DNA of 64,000 nucleotides from Streptomyces tsukubensis (GCF_003932715.1 NZ_CP020700.1:2378501-2442500), one strand, 5' to 3'. Shown: positions 44,912-54,279, counted from the first letter of the stretch. Notes: a model not told the origin generated them from the letters alone. Translations and numbers: made by a program.

Positions 44912-46195
44912 TCAGCCGCCGATGACGACCCGGCGGACGCCGGTCCAGCGCTCCGGGTCGGTGGTCCGGCGTCCGTCGACGAGGACGGTCACGTCGGGGA
45001 GGTCGGATGCGGCAAGTTCACGGTACTCGGCGTGGTCGGCCTGGAGTACGGCGGCGGTGACCTTCTCTCCCTGGTGCGGGGTGAGGCCGTGCGCGGCCAG
45101 TTCCTCGGCCGTGTACATGGGGTCGGAGACGTACGGAACCGCACCGCGCGCCTTGAGGGCCTCGACCGTCCCGAAGACACCGGAGAAGGCGGTCTCCTTG
45201 ACGCCGCCGCGGTAGGCGGCGCCCAGTACCAGCACCGGGACGTCCGTCAGGTCGCCGTAGGCGGCGGCCAGCAGGTCGACGGCGTACTCGGGCATGGCGG
45301 CGTTGGCCTCGCGGGCCGAGCGCACCACGGTCGCCTCGGGGTCGTTCCACAGGTACATCCGCGGGTAGATCGGGATGCAGTGGCCGCCGACGGCGATACC
45401 GGGCTGGTGGATGTGGCTGTACGGCTGGGAGTTGCAGGCCTCGATGACCTTCTTGACGTCGATGCCGTTCTTGTCGGCAAAGCGCGCGAACTGGTTCGCC
45501 AGGCCGATGTTGACATCGCGGTAGGTGGTCTCGGCCAGCTTCGCCAGCTCGGAGGCCTCGGCGGTGCCCAGGTCCCAGACGCCGTTGGCCTGCGGCAGGT
45601 CGTCGCGCTCGTCGAAGTCGAGGACCTGCTCGTAGAACTCCACACCGCGGGTGCCGGAGGCCTCGTCGATGCCGCCGACCAGCTTGGGGTAGCGGCGCAG
45701 ATCAGCGAAGACCCGGCCGGTGAGGACCCGCTCCGGCGAGAAGACCAGGTGGAAGTCGCTGCCCGCGGTCAGGCCGGAGCCCTCCTCCAGCATCGGCGCC
45801 CAGCGGGTGCGGGTGGTGCCGACCGGGAGGGTGGTCTCGTACGAGACGAGGGTGCCGGGCTTGAGTCCCTTGGCGATGGCGCGGGTGGCGGAGTCCATCC
45901 AGCCGAAGTCCGGGGTGCCTTCGGCGTCCACGAAGAGCGGTACGACGACGACCACGGCGTCGGACTCCGCGACCGCGGCGGCGGTGTCGGTGGTCGCGGA
46001 GAGCAGACCGGCGTCCACCGTCTGCTTCAGCTTCACGTCCAGGTCGTACTCGCCCGGGAAGGGCTCGGTGCCCGCGTTGACCAGCTCGACGACCTTTTCA
46101 TTGACGTCGGCGCCGATCACCCGGTGGCCCTTGGTGGCGAACTGGACCGCCAGCGGCAGCCCGATCTTTCCGAGAGCGACTACACAGATGTTCAT
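44912..46195 (-). CDS. Nucleotide-sugar 6-dehydrogenase (WbpA/WecC family)
   Basis: This 427-residue NAD-dependent enzyme oxidises C6 of a UDP-HexNAc to the uronic acid in two steps. It has the Rossmann start 'ICVVALGKIGLPLAVQFATK', 'VVPLFVDAEGTPDFGWMD', 'SPERVLTGRV', the catalytic Cys in 'GIAVGGHCIPIYP' and the linker 'ACNSQPYSHIHQPG'. These match UDP-GlcNAc (WbpA) or UDP-ManNAc (WecC) dehydrogenases rather than UDP-glucose dehydrogenase. It is the fourth gene of the unit, 7 bases after the GT2 gene. With WbpB-, WbpE-, WbpD- and WbpI-like partners, UDP-GlcNAc is the more likely substrate. Confidence 0.9.
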   Translation of the reverse strand: MNICVVALGKIGLPLAVQFATKGHRVIGADVNEKVVELVNAGTEPFPGEYDLDVKLKQTVDAGLLSATTDTAAAVAESDAVVVVVPLFVDAEGTPDFGWMDSATRAIAKGLKPGTLVSYETTLPVGTTRTRWAPMLEEGSGLTAGSDFHLVFSPERVLTGRVFADLRRYPKLVGGIDEASGTRGVEFYEQVLDFDERDDLPQANGVWDLGTAEASELAKLAETTYRDVNIGLANQFARFADKNGIDVKKVIEACNSQPYSHIHQPGIAVGGHCIPIYPRMYLWNDPEATVVRSAREANAAMPEYAVDLLAAAYGDLTDVPVLVLGAAYRGGVKETAFSGVFGTVEALKARGAVPYVSDPMYTAEELAAHGLTPHQGEKVTAAVLQADHAEYRELAASDLPDVTVLVDGRRTTDPERWTGVRRVVIGG

Positions 46196-46202
46196 GGGGT
46201 GA

Positions 46203-47834
46203 TTACTTCCTCTTGGAGCCGGTCACCAGGGTCCGCAGACGCGAGCCCAGAGACTTCTTCGCTGGATGCAGGGGACCGATGGCGATCACGATCCGGCCCG
46301 CGGCATCGGTCCGCGCGGCCAGCTTGTAGGTGTCGTTCAGACCCCAGGCGCGGGCCAGCGGCATCGGATGGTCCGTGCCCCGTACCGGGATCTCGTAGCG
46401 GTGTTCCCCCACGTCGACCCGGACCCGCAGGCCCAGCTCCGCCTTCTTCCGGGTCAGCGGAATCCGCGCCCGGACGATGGTGGAGCCGCCGTCCCCGGCC
46501 GCCTCCCGGCTGATCTCACCGGCGGGCTGTGAACGTTTCTCCTTCTCGCCCAGCCGCCGGGCGCCATGGACGTCGGCGGACTTGGGGAGCTTGCCCGGGA
46601 CGAGTTGGACGGCGACGGAACCGGTGTCCCCGACGACGGGCACCCGGACCGAGACGGCGAGGTCCGTCGGGTCCTCCCCCTCCCCCGACCAGTCGACGGA
46701 GAGCAGTTCGGTGCCGGGGCCGAGCCGGTCCGCGATCGAACCGAGCAGTTCGTACCCCCGGTCGGGCAGTCCGTAGAGGGTGTCCCCGAAGCCCGGGTAG
46801 GTCGCGTACGCCTTCCCGTCCCGCAGCAGGGTCGGGGGTACGGGGCCCTCGGTGTCCTGCCGGACCAGTTCGGCCAGCTTCTCGGGGTTTCCGGCGTAGA
46901 CCCAGTGGAAGCGGAGCCGCTCGGGCACCGTGAGCCGGTGCTGCATCCGCTCGAAGGCGCCGTCGCCGTAGTAGTCGGCAAGGAGGGCGGCGGTGGCCCG
47001 GACGCATGCGGCGCGGCGTTCGGCGTCGAGCGCCAGATAGTTCTCACCGAAGATCCACGCGAGGTCGACCTTGAGGAGCCGGATCGCGAAGGCGTCGTAC
47101 AGCTCGGGCGAGGCACCCAGCTCGGAGAGCCGGTCCAGGGCCCGGGCGCAGACCTTCAGCCGGTTCTCGAACCGGGCCCGGTAGGTGATGTTGCTGTCGT
47201 CGTCCCGGCGGACGGCGAAGTAGCAGTCGTAGTCAGCGACCACCGAGATGGTCGTGGACCGGACGTAGGCCTCCAGCGTGAACGGCATATCGCAGGAGAC
47301 GGGCAGGTCCTCCGCGTAACGGAGGCCGTGTTCCTCGATCAGGGCGCGGCGGTACATCTTCGTGTTCGAGATCGCATACAGCGCGCCCGAGCCTATGAGG
47401 GGAATGTTGTTCCGGGTCGCCTTGAAGACTGCTCGCGGAATGGACCGCTTGCCGATGGCGACCATCTTGCCGAGGACGACGTCGGACTTGTTCTTGTCCC
47501 CCATGGCGACCATGCGCTTCAGGGCATCGGGGCCGAGGTAGTCGTCGGCGCCGACGAAGAAGACGTAACGGCCGGTCGCCCGGGACAGGGCGACGTTGTT
47601 GGGCCGGGCCGGGCCCCCGGAGTTCTCCTGGTGGATCACCTTGAAGAGACCGGGGTACCGGTCGGCGTAACGGTCCAGTTCTTTCCCGCTGCCATCGGTG
47701 GACCCGTCGTCCACGGCGATGATCTCCATACGGTCCGCCCCGATGCTCTGCTTCACGAGCGAATCCAGGCATTCCGTGAGTGCGGGCATGGTGTTGTAGA
47801 CCGCAACGATCACAGTGACAGCGGGTTGGGTCAA
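46203..47834 (-). CDS. GT2 family glycosyltransferase with C-terminal beta domain
   Basis: This 543-residue protein has an N-terminal GT-A domain: 'VTVIVAVYNTMPALTECLDS', 'EIIAVDDGSTDGSGKELDRY', and the metal site region 'VFFVGADDYLGPDALKRM' (a DxD-like ADD). A helical stretch and a C-terminal domain of about 150 residues rich in beta segments follow, ending with a basic tail. The likely start is TTG 47834, overlapping the upstream stop as TTGA and preceded by GAGGGTG; the longer open frame to 48086 is inside the neighbour. It probably transfers one sugar of the repeat unit; donor and acceptor are unknown. Confidence 0.84.
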   Translation of the reverse strand: MTQPAVTVIVAVYNTMPALTECLDSLVKQSIGADRMEIIAVDDGSTDGSGKELDRYADRYPGLFKVIHQENSGGPARPNNVALSRATGRYVFFVGADDYLGPDALKRMVAMGDKNKSDVVLGKMVAIGKRSIPRAVFKATRNNIPLIGSGALYAISNTKMYRRALIEEHGLRYAEDLPVSCDMPFTLEAYVRSTTISVVADYDCYFAVRRDDDSNITYRARFENRLKVCARALDRLSELGASPELYDAFAIRLLKVDLAWIFGENYLALDAERRAACVRATAALLADYYGDGAFERMQHRLTVPERLRFHWVYAGNPEKLAELVRQDTEGPVPPTLLRDGKAYATYPGFGDTLYGLPDRGYELLGSIADRLGPGTELLSVDWSGEGEDPTDLAVSVRVPVVGDTGSVAVQLVPGKLPKSADVHGARRLGEKEKRSQPAGEISREAAGDGGSTIVRARIPLTRKKAELGLRVRVDVGEHRYEIPVRGTDHPMPLARAWGLNDTYKLAARTDAAGRIVIAIGPLHPAKKSLGSRLRTLVTGSKRK

Positions 47835-48868
47835 CTGGTCACACCCTCGGACGGGCTCCCGCCGTCGGACAGGCTGACCGTGATCCCCTCGGCCGCGGAC
47901 CGCAGTACGGCGGCGGCCACCTCGACCGTCCGCATTCCCTCCCGCAGGGTGCAGATGTCCTCGGACTTGCCGAGTACGGCATCGCGGAACAGCTCGTGCT
48001 CGACGAGCAGCGGCTCGCGCTTGGGGATCGCGTACCGGATCATGTCGCCCTCGGCGACACCGCGGAACGCCTGGAGCGCCTCCCACTCGGTGGCCAGGGC
48101 GGCGTTCGAGTAGAAGGTGAGGTCGGCGGTGAGGGTGTCGGCGATGAAGCAGCCGCGCTCACCGGTGACCGAGGTGAAGCGCTCCTTCATCGGGGAGAGC
48201 CAGTTCACCAGGTGATTGACCATCGTGCCGTCGGAGAGCTGGCCCACGGCGGAGACCATGTCCTCGTGCGGGCGGCCCGACTTGGAGACGGTGCGCGCGG
48301 CGATCGACGTGTACCGCTGGCCGGTCACCCAGCCGGTGAGGTCGATGTCGTGGGTGGCCAGGTCCTTGACCACGCCGACATCGGCGATGCGGTGCGGGAA
48401 GGGGCCCTGGCGGCGGGTGACGACCTGGTAGACGTCGCCCAGCTCACCGGCCTCCAGCCGCTGGCGCAGGGAGCGGAGCGCGGGGTTGCAGCGCTCGATG
48501 TGGCCGACGCCCGCGACGAGTCCGCGGGATTCGAAGGCCTCGACCAGCTTGCGCGCGCCCTCGACGCTGTCCGCGACGGGCTTCTCGATGAGCGCCCCGA
48601 CACCGGCACCGGCCAGCTTGAGACCGACCTCCTCGTGGAGGGCGGTGGGGCAGGCGATGACCGCGTAGTCGATGCCCAGCTCGATGAGCTGGTCGACCTC
48701 GGCCAGCACGGGGGCGCCCTGCGCCCAGCCGTTCTTGTCGCCCATCGGGTCGACGACGCCGACGAAGTCGACGCCTTCCAGACCGGCGAGGACTCGGGCG
48801 TGGTGGCGGCCCATCGAACCGAGGCCGATCAGACCGGCCCGCAGGCCGGCGGCACCCTGGGTGGTCAC
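47831..48868 (-). CDS. Gfo/Idh/MocA oxidoreductase (WbpB/WlbA-like UDP-sugar 3-dehydrogenase)
   Basis: 345 residues: NAD-binding start 'AGLIGLGSMGRHHARVLAGL', 'ACPTALHEEVGLKLAGAGVG', the catalytic 'ALIEKPVADSVEGARKL' (EKP), and 'VKDLATHDIDLTGWVTG' with the conserved Asp and His. In WbpB/WlbA this enzyme oxidises C3 of UDP-GlcNAcA and hands the keto sugar to the aminotransferase. GTG 48868 overlaps the aminotransferase stop by 4 bases, so the pair is translationally coupled, which strongly supports the sequential role. Many Gfo/Idh enzymes look alike, so the substrate call depends on this context. Confidence 0.86.
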   Translation of the reverse strand: MTTQGAAGLRAGLIGLGSMGRHHARVLAGLEGVDFVGVVDPMGDKNGWAQGAPVLAEVDQLIELGIDYAVIACPTALHEEVGLKLAGAGVGALIEKPVADSVEGARKLVEAFESRGLVAGVGHIERCNPALRSLRQRLEAGELGDVYQVVTRRQGPFPHRIADVGVVKDLATHDIDLTGWVTGQRYTSIAARTVSKSGRPHEDMVSAVGQLSDGTMVNHLVNWLSPMKERFTSVTGERGCFIADTLTADLTFYSNAALATEWEALQAFRGVAEGDMIRYAIPKREPLLVEHELFRDAVLGKSEDICTLREGMRTVEVAAAVLRSAAEGITVSLSDGGSPSEGVTS

Positions 48869-49995
48869 AGGTTCTCTCCAAGCTCGTTCACGGCGGCGAC
48901 GATGCGGTCGAGGTCGTCACGGGACAGCGACGGGTGCACCGGCAGGGAGACGACCTCGGCGGCGGCCTGCTCGGTCACCGGCAGGTCCCAGTTGCGGCCG
49001 GCCTTCTGGTCCGGCTCCCAGAACGGCCGCAGCCGGTGGATCGGGGTCGGGTAGTAGACGGCGTTGCCGATCCCGGCCTCGGTGAGCTTCGCCATCGCGG
49101 CGTCGCGGGCCTCGGCGCCACCGGCCACCCGGATCGTGTACTGGTGGTAGATGTGGCGGGCGCCCTCGGCGACGACCGGCGTGGTGATGCCGGGCGCGCT
49201 GATGTGCTCGCTGAGGTACGCGGCGTTGGCGATGCGCTGCTCGGTCCAGCCCGGCAGCTTGGCCAGCTGGACCCGGCCGACGGCGGCGGCGACATCGGTG
49301 AGGCGCATATTGCAGCCGACGATCTCGTTGGCGTACCGCTGCTCCATGCCCTGGTTGCGCAGCAGGCGCAGGGTGCGGGCGATCTCCGCGTCCCCGGTGG
49401 AGACCATGCCGCCTTCGAGGGAGTGCATGTTCTTCGTCGGGTAGAAGCTGAAGGTGCCGCCCGCGCCGAAGGCGCCGACGGGCGTGCCGTTGAGGGCGGC
49501 GGCGTGGGCCTGGCAGGCGTCCTCGACGACGGCCAGCTTGTGCTTGTCGGCGATCGCCGTGATGCGGTCCATGGCAGCCGGGTGGCCGTAGAGGTGGACC
49601 GGCATGATCGCGGCGGTGCGCGGGGTGATCGCGGCCTCGACGGCGGCCGGGTCGAGACAGTACGTCTCGGGGTCGATGTCCGCGAAGACGGCGTCGGCAC
49701 CGACGAGACGGACCACGTTGGCGGTCGCGGCGAAGGAAAAGGAGGGGACGATCACCTCGTCGCCGGGCCCGATGTTCAGGGCCATCAGCAGCAGGTGCAG
49801 GGCGGAGGTGCCGGAGTTCACGGCGACGCAGTGGCGGCCGTCGACCAGCTCGGAGAAGCCCTCCTCGAAGGCGGCGACCTCGGGCCCCTGTACGACCCGG
49901 CCGCTGCGCAGTACGCGGACCGCGGCCTCGATCTCCTCGTCACCGATGACCGGGCGGGCAGCGGGGATGGGCTGCCTGTTGCTGCTGCTCGTCAT
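48865..49995 (-). CDS. DegT/DnrJ/EryC1/StrS aminotransferase (WbpE/WlbC-like)
   Basis: This 376-residue PLP enzyme is of the sugar-aminotransferase type. It has 'ALNIGPGDEVIVPSFSFAAT', 'DIDPETYCLDPAAVEAAI', 'VVEDACQAHAAALNG' (the Asp that contacts the PLP nitrogen), the PLP Lys in 'FSFYPTKNMHSLEGGMV', and 'GCNMRLTDVAAAVGRVQL'. Following a 3-dehydrogenase, it is expected to place an amino group at C3 of UDP-2-acetamido-3-keto-glucuronate. ATG 49995 has AGGAGG at 8 bases. It is the first gene of a five-gene unit running left to the two-domain glycosyltransferase. Confidence 0.9.
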   Translation of the reverse strand: MTSSSNRQPIPAARPVIGDEEIEAAVRVLRSGRVVQGPEVAAFEEGFSELVDGRHCVAVNSGTSALHLLLMALNIGPGDEVIVPSFSFAATANVVRLVGADAVFADIDPETYCLDPAAVEAAITPRTAAIMPVHLYGHPAAMDRITAIADKHKLAVVEDACQAHAAALNGTPVGAFGAGGTFSFYPTKNMHSLEGGMVSTGDAEIARTLRLLRNQGMEQRYANEIVGCNMRLTDVAAAVGRVQLAKLPGWTEQRIANAAYLSEHISAPGITTPVVAEGARHIYHQYTIRVAGGAEARDAAMAKLTEAGIGNAVYYPTPIHRLRPFWEPDQKAGRNWDLPVTEQAAAEVVSLPVHPSLSRDDLDRIVAAVNELGENL

Positions 49996-50263
49996 GGACG
50001 TCCTCCTAGAACACCAAGAGCTGTCTGTGGCAGGAGGTCTGGAGAATGAGCGGACGTCATCTGTGCGGCCGCGCACACCCCATCCGGCGCTAGCCGACGC
50101 CCTACCGAGGATCTGGACCGGGTCCTGCTAGCCGGACCGGGCCGGTCACCCACCGTAGTGTCCGGGACTGGATCCTCACCCGGCAGCGACCGCCGTCACA
50201 TTATCAGGGATTTCGGACCCCTTTTCGGGGACGTTCAGGCCTCCCCGGCATCAATTCGGAGAC
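49996..50263 (-). promoter_or_regulatory. Leader and candidate promoter of the aminotransferase-led operon
   Basis: On the minus strand GATAAT (50200-50205) is a good -10 box about 205 bases before the start; no matching -35 is clear. The leader contains repeated GCTAGC-bearing words (CGGCGCTAGCCGACG near 50087 and CTAGCCGGAC near 50130) that can fold, and the motif CCCCGAAAAGGGG (50218-50230) lies just upstream of the -10. Confidence 0.4.
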
Positions 50264-50309
50264 AATCGCAGTGTTCCGCCCCACGGCTGTGGGACGGAAC
50301 ACTGCGATT
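50264..50309 (-). terminator. Terminator of the Rne/Rng ribonuclease gene
   Basis: A 15-bp stem starting AATCGCAGTGTTCCG, with an inner CCCA/TGGG pairing, 43 bases after the ribonuclease stop on the minus strand. It separates that gene from the glycopolymer operon. Confidence 0.8.
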
Positions 50310-50352
50310 CACCGAAAGGCCGGGAACCGTTCGGCTCCGGGCTGCGTCACCG

Positions 50353-53300
50353 TCAGCCCTCGGTGACCGCCGTCACCGTCGCGGGGGCCGACTTCGCGGC
50401 CGCCGCGGTCTTCTTCACGGCCGCCTTCTTCGCGGTCGTCTTCTTGGCCGCGCTCTTCTTGGCCGCCGTCTTCTTGGTGGCGGCCTTCTTCGCGGTGGCC
50501 TTCTTGGCGGTCTTGCGGGCCGCCTTCTTGGCCGGGGTGGCCTCGACGGCGTCGTCGGAGGCCTCGGCGGCCGCGGGGGCCTCTGCGGACGCCGGGGCTT
50601 CGGCGGAGGTGCCGATGACGACGACCGCGCCGGACTCGTCCGTACCCGCGCCCGCCGGGGCACCGGCCGGGGCGGTGACCTTGCGGACCACCCGGCGGCG
50701 CGCCCGCGGGGGCGCAGCGGCCGGCTCGGGCTCCGCCGCCGGGGCGGCCGGTCCGTCCTGGACCGGGGCCTCGGGGGCCTTCGCCACGACGACGACCTCG
50801 GCCTCGGGGGCCGCGGCAGCCTTCGGCGAACCGGCCGGGGCCGATGCCTTACGGGTCGCCCGGCGGCGGCCACGGCCGGCCGGAGCGGCCTCGGCCGGCT
50901 CGGGCGCCGCGGTCTCCTGCGGCTCCTCGACGGCCTCCGCCACGACGGGCTCCGTCACGGCCTCCGGCTGCGCGGTCTCGCGCTGCGCGGCCTTCGGGGC
51001 ACCACCGGGCGCGGACGCCCTGCGGGTGGCCCGGCGGCGGCCACGGCCGCGCTGAGCGGCGGCCTCGGCCTCGGCGGCGCTGTTGTACAGCTCCTCGTCG
51101 GGTACGAACTCGGGCTCGGCCAGCGCGATCGGCTCGGCGACCTCGGCGGCCACCTCCTCGGCCGTCTCGTGCTCGTGCTCGTGCTCATGGAGGGCTTCGG
51201 CGGCGTGGTCGTGCGCCGCGGCGTCGCCGCCGCGTCCCCGCTTCTTGGACCGCTTGCCACCGCCCCCGCCACCGGCGGACGCGGCCTGGTCCATGTGCAC
51301 GATCACACCGCGGCCGTTGCAGTGGACACAGGTCTCGGAGAAGGACTCCAGCAGCCCCTGGCCGACCCGCTTGCGGGTCATCTGGACCAGGCCCAGCGAC
51401 GTCACCTCCGCGACCTGGTGCTTGGTCCGGTCCCGGCCCAGGCACTCCAGCAGCCGCCGCATCACCAGATCGCGGTTGGACTCCAGCACCATGTCGATGA
51501 AGTCGACGACGACGATGCCACCGAGGTCGCGCAGCCGCAGCTGGCGCACGATCTCCTCGGCCGCCTCCAGGTTGTTCCTGGTGACGGTCTCTTCGAGATT
51601 GCCGCCCTGACCGGTGAACTTACCGGTGTTGACGTCGATCACGATCATGGCTTCGGTCTTGTCGATCACCAGCGAGCCGCCGCTGGGCAGCCAGACCTTC
51701 CGGTCCAGCGCCTTCATCAGCTGCTCGTCGATGCGGTACGTGGCGAAGACGTCGACCTCGCTGGTCCAGCGCTGGAGCCGGTCGACCAGATCGGGCGCGA
51801 CGTGCGCGACATAGCCGTGGACGGTCTGCCAGGCCTCGTCACCGCTGACGATGACCCGGGAGAAGTCCTCGTTGAAGATGTCGCGGACGACCCGGACGGT
51901 CATGTCCGGCTCGCCGTAGAGCAGCGTGGGCGCGTTGCCGCTCTTCGCCTTCTTCTTGATGTCCTCCCACTGCGACTGGAGCCGCTCGACGTCGCGGCGC
52001 AGCTCGTCCTCGCTGGCGCCCTCGGCGGCGGTGCGCACGATGACGCCCGCGTCCTCGGGGACGATCTTCTTGAGGATGGTCTTCAGCCGGGCCCGCTCGG
52101 TGTCGGGCAGCTTGCGGCTGATGCCGGTCATCGAGCCCTCGGGCACGTACACCAGATAGCGGCCGGGCAGGGAGACCTGGCTGGTGAGCCGGGCGCCCTT
52201 GTGGCCGATCGGGTCCTTGGTGACCTGGACGAGCACGGACTGGCCGGACTTCAGCGCGGCCTCGATGCGGCGGGGGCCGTTGGCCATGCCGAGCGCCTCG
52301 AAGTTGACCTCGCCCGCGTACAGCACGGCGTTGCGGCCCTTGCCGATGTCGACGAACGCGGCCTCCATCGACGGCAGGACGTTCTGCACCTTGCCCAGGT
52401 AGACGTTGCCGACGTACGACGTCGACTGCTCCTTGTTGACGTAGTGCTCGACGAGGACGTTGTCCTCCAGAACGCCGATCTGGGTGCGCTCGCCGCTCTG
52501 GCGGACGACCATGACGCGCTCGACGGCCTCACGGCGGGCCAGGAACTCGGCCTCGGTGATGATCGGGACCCGGCGGCGGCCCTGCTCCCGGCCCTCGCGG
52601 CGGCGCTGCTTCTTCGCCTCAAGACGCGTGGAGCCCTTGATGGACTGGACCTCGTCGGAGGCCTCTTCACGGGTACGGGCGCGCGGCTCGCGGACCTTGA
52701 CGACCGTGCGCTCCGGGTCACCGGAGCCCGGCTCCTCGTCGACGGCCGGCTCACCGCTGCGACGGCGACGGCGACGGCGGCGACGGCTCCCGGCGGAACC
52801 GAGACCGGCCTCCTCGTCCCGCTCGGCGTCCTCGTTGCTCTCGATGTCCTCGTGGTCCTCGGTGTCCTCGGGGGACTCAGCGGACCCAGCGGACCCAGCC
52901 GCCGGGGCGGTCTCGTCGTCCCCGGTGTCGTCGGACTGCTCGGGGGCCTCGCCACGGCGACGACGGCGGCCGCCCCTGCGGCGACGGCGCGACGGCCGGT
53001 CCTCGTACTCGTCGTGCTCCTCCGCCTCGGCGTCGGCCTCGGTCTCCTCGGCCTCGGCTTCGGCTACGTCGGCGGGCGGTGCGGCGGGCTGCTCGGCCTG
53101 CTCGGGGGCCTCGCCACGGCGCCGACGGCGACGGCGGCCGGCGGGCTCCGGAGCGGCCTCGACAACGGCTTCCACCGTCTCGGCGGTCTCCTCCGCCGTC
53201 TCGGCGAGCTCCTCGACGGCTTCCGCCTCGTCGGTGAGCGGCTCCTCGTACACCACGGCGGCAGCCGCTGCGGCCGTCTCCGGGGTCTGGAACATCGGCT

Positions 53301-54279
53301 CGGAGAAGACGGGCGCCCGGAAGACGGCGACGGCGGGCCGGGCGGCGCGGCGGGCGGCCGGTTCGGCGCTCCGGGCCTGCTCGGCGGTGAACTGCGGCGC
53401 CACGACGCGGCGGCGGCCACGGCCACGGCCGGCGGCGGTCTCGGCGGCGACGACCTGGTCCTCGTGGGCGGTGATCTCGGCGACGGTGTCGCCGGGCAGC
53501 GTCTCGCCGCTGCCGTCGGCCTCGGGCTCGACCGGGGCGGCCGGCTCGGCGGCGGTGACCTTGCGGGTGGCCCGGCGACGGGCACGCGGAGCAGGTGCCT
53601 CCTCGGCAACCGGCTCAGCAGCAGCTTCGACCGGCTCGGCGGCCGTGACCTTGCGCGTGGCACGACGACGCGCACGGGGCGCGGGCGCCTCCTCGGCAAC
53701 CGGCTCAGCGATCGGCTCGGCAGGGGTCTCGACCGGCTCGGCAGCAGTGACCTTGCGGGTGGCCCGACGGCGCGCACGCGGCGCGGGCGCCTCCTCGGCG
53801 GCGGCCTCCACGACCGGCTCAGCAGGGGTTTCCACAGCTTCGACCGGCTCGGCAGCCGTCACCTTGCGGGTGGCCCGGCGACGCGCACGGGGCGCGGGTG
53901 CCTCCTCGGCAACCGGCTCGGCAGGGGTCTCCACAGCCTCGACCGGCTCGGCAGCCGTCACCTTGCGGGTGGCACGACGGCGCGCACGCGGCGCCGTCTC
54001 TTCGGCAACCGGCTCAGCGGCAGCCGGTGCGGCCTCGGCGGGCGCGGCGGCGGTGGCCTTGCGGGTGGCCCGGCGGCGGGCACGCGGCGCGGGCGCCTCC
54101 TCGGCGGCGGCCTCCACGACCGGCGTGGCGGCGGTGTCCGCGGAGCCTTCGGCGGCGCTCGCGGCCGGCGGTCCCGCGGGCCGGGAAGCGGCGCGGCGGC
54201 GGCGCGGCGGCAGCGTGTCGCTGGGGCTGTTCGATTCGGGGGTGGTCCCGGTGGTACCGGGTTCGTTCGGCTCGTGCAT
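50353..54279 (-). CDS. rng: Rne/Rng family endoribonuclease with repetitive Arg-rich arms and Lys/Ala tail
   Basis: About 1,308 residues. The catalytic core (about 560-1000) has an S1 domain ('YVGNVYLGKVQNVLPSMEAA'), the DNase-I-like site with Asp in 'VIDVNTGKFTGQG' (about 880) and 'IVVVDFIDM' (about 922), and the zinc-link 'CVHCNGRG' (about 982). Unlike E. coli RNase E it has arms on both sides. Residues 60-245 contain six copies of 'EEAPAPRARRRATRK' or close variants. The C-terminal arm holds further RRRATRK words and ends in a histone-H1-like Lys/Ala segment of about 60 residues. ATG 54279 has GGGAG before it; an in-frame GTG at 54321 is also possible. The enzyme processes and degrades RNA, probably as a degradosome scaffold. 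Confidence 0.93.
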   Translation of the reverse strand: MHEPNEPGTTGTTPESNSPSDTLPPRRRRAASRPAGPPAASAAEGSADTAATPVVEAAAEEAPAPRARRRATRKATAAAPAEAAPAAAEPVAEETAPRARRRATRKVTAAEPVEAVETPAEPVAEEAPAPRARRRATRKVTAAEPVEAVETPAEPVVEAAAEEAPAPRARRRATRKVTAAEPVETPAEPIAEPVAEEAPAPRARRRATRKVTAAEPVEAAAEPVAEEAPAPRARRRATRKVTAAEPAAPVEPEADGSGETLPGDTVAEITAHEDQVVAAETAAGRGRGRRRVVAPQFTAEQARSAEPAARRAARPAVAVFRAPVFSEPMFQTPETAAAAAAVVYEEPLTDEAEAVEELAETAEETAETVEAVVEAAPEPAGRRRRRRRGEAPEQAEQPAAPPADVAEAEAEETEADAEAEEHDEYEDRPSRRRRRGGRRRRRGEAPEQSDDTGDDETAPAAGSAGSAESPEDTEDHEDIESNEDAERDEEAGLGSAGSRRRRRRRRRSGEPAVDEEPGSGDPERTVVKVREPRARTREEASDEVQSIKGSTRLEAKKQRRREGREQGRRRVPIITEAEFLARREAVERVMVVRQSGERTQIGVLEDNVLVEHYVNKEQSTSYVGNVYLGKVQNVLPSMEAAFVDIGKGRNAVLYAGEVNFEALGMANGPRRIEAALKSGQSVLVQVTKDPIGHKGARLTSQVSLPGRYLVYVPEGSMTGISRKLPDTERARLKTILKKIVPEDAGVIVRTAAEGASEDELRRDVERLQSQWEDIKKKAKSGNAPTLLYGEPDMTVRVVRDIFNEDFSRVIVSGDEAWQTVHGYVAHVAPDLVDRLQRWTSEVDVFATYRIDEQLMKALDRKVWLPSGGSLVIDKTEAMIVIDVNTGKFTGQGGNLEETVTRNNLEAAEEIVRQLRLRDLGGIVVVDFIDMVLESNRDLVMRRLLECLGRDRTKHQVAEVTSLGLVQMTRKRVGQGLLESFSETCVHCNGRGVIVHMDQAASAGGGGGGKRSKKRGRGGDAAAHDHAAEALHEHEHEHETAEEVAAEVAEPIALAEPEFVPDEELYNSAAEAEAAAQRGRGRRRATRRASAPGGAPKAAQRETAQPEAVTEPVVAEAVEEPQETAAPEPAEAAPAGRGRRRATRKASAPAGSPKAAAAPEAEVVVVAKAPEAPVQDGPAAPAAEPEPAAAPPRARRRVVRKVTAPAGAPAGAGTDESGAVVVIGTSAEAPASAEAPAAAEASDDAVEATPAKKAARKTAKKATAKKAATKKTAAKKSAAKKTTAKKAAVKKTAAAAKSAPATVTAVTEG

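Noticed and set aside
27966..50263. Antibiotic biosynthetic gene cluster
   Set aside because: The sugar enzymes, polyol-phosphate polymerase and glycosyltransferases lack any polyketide, peptide or terpene synthase. The content fits a wall glycopolymer.
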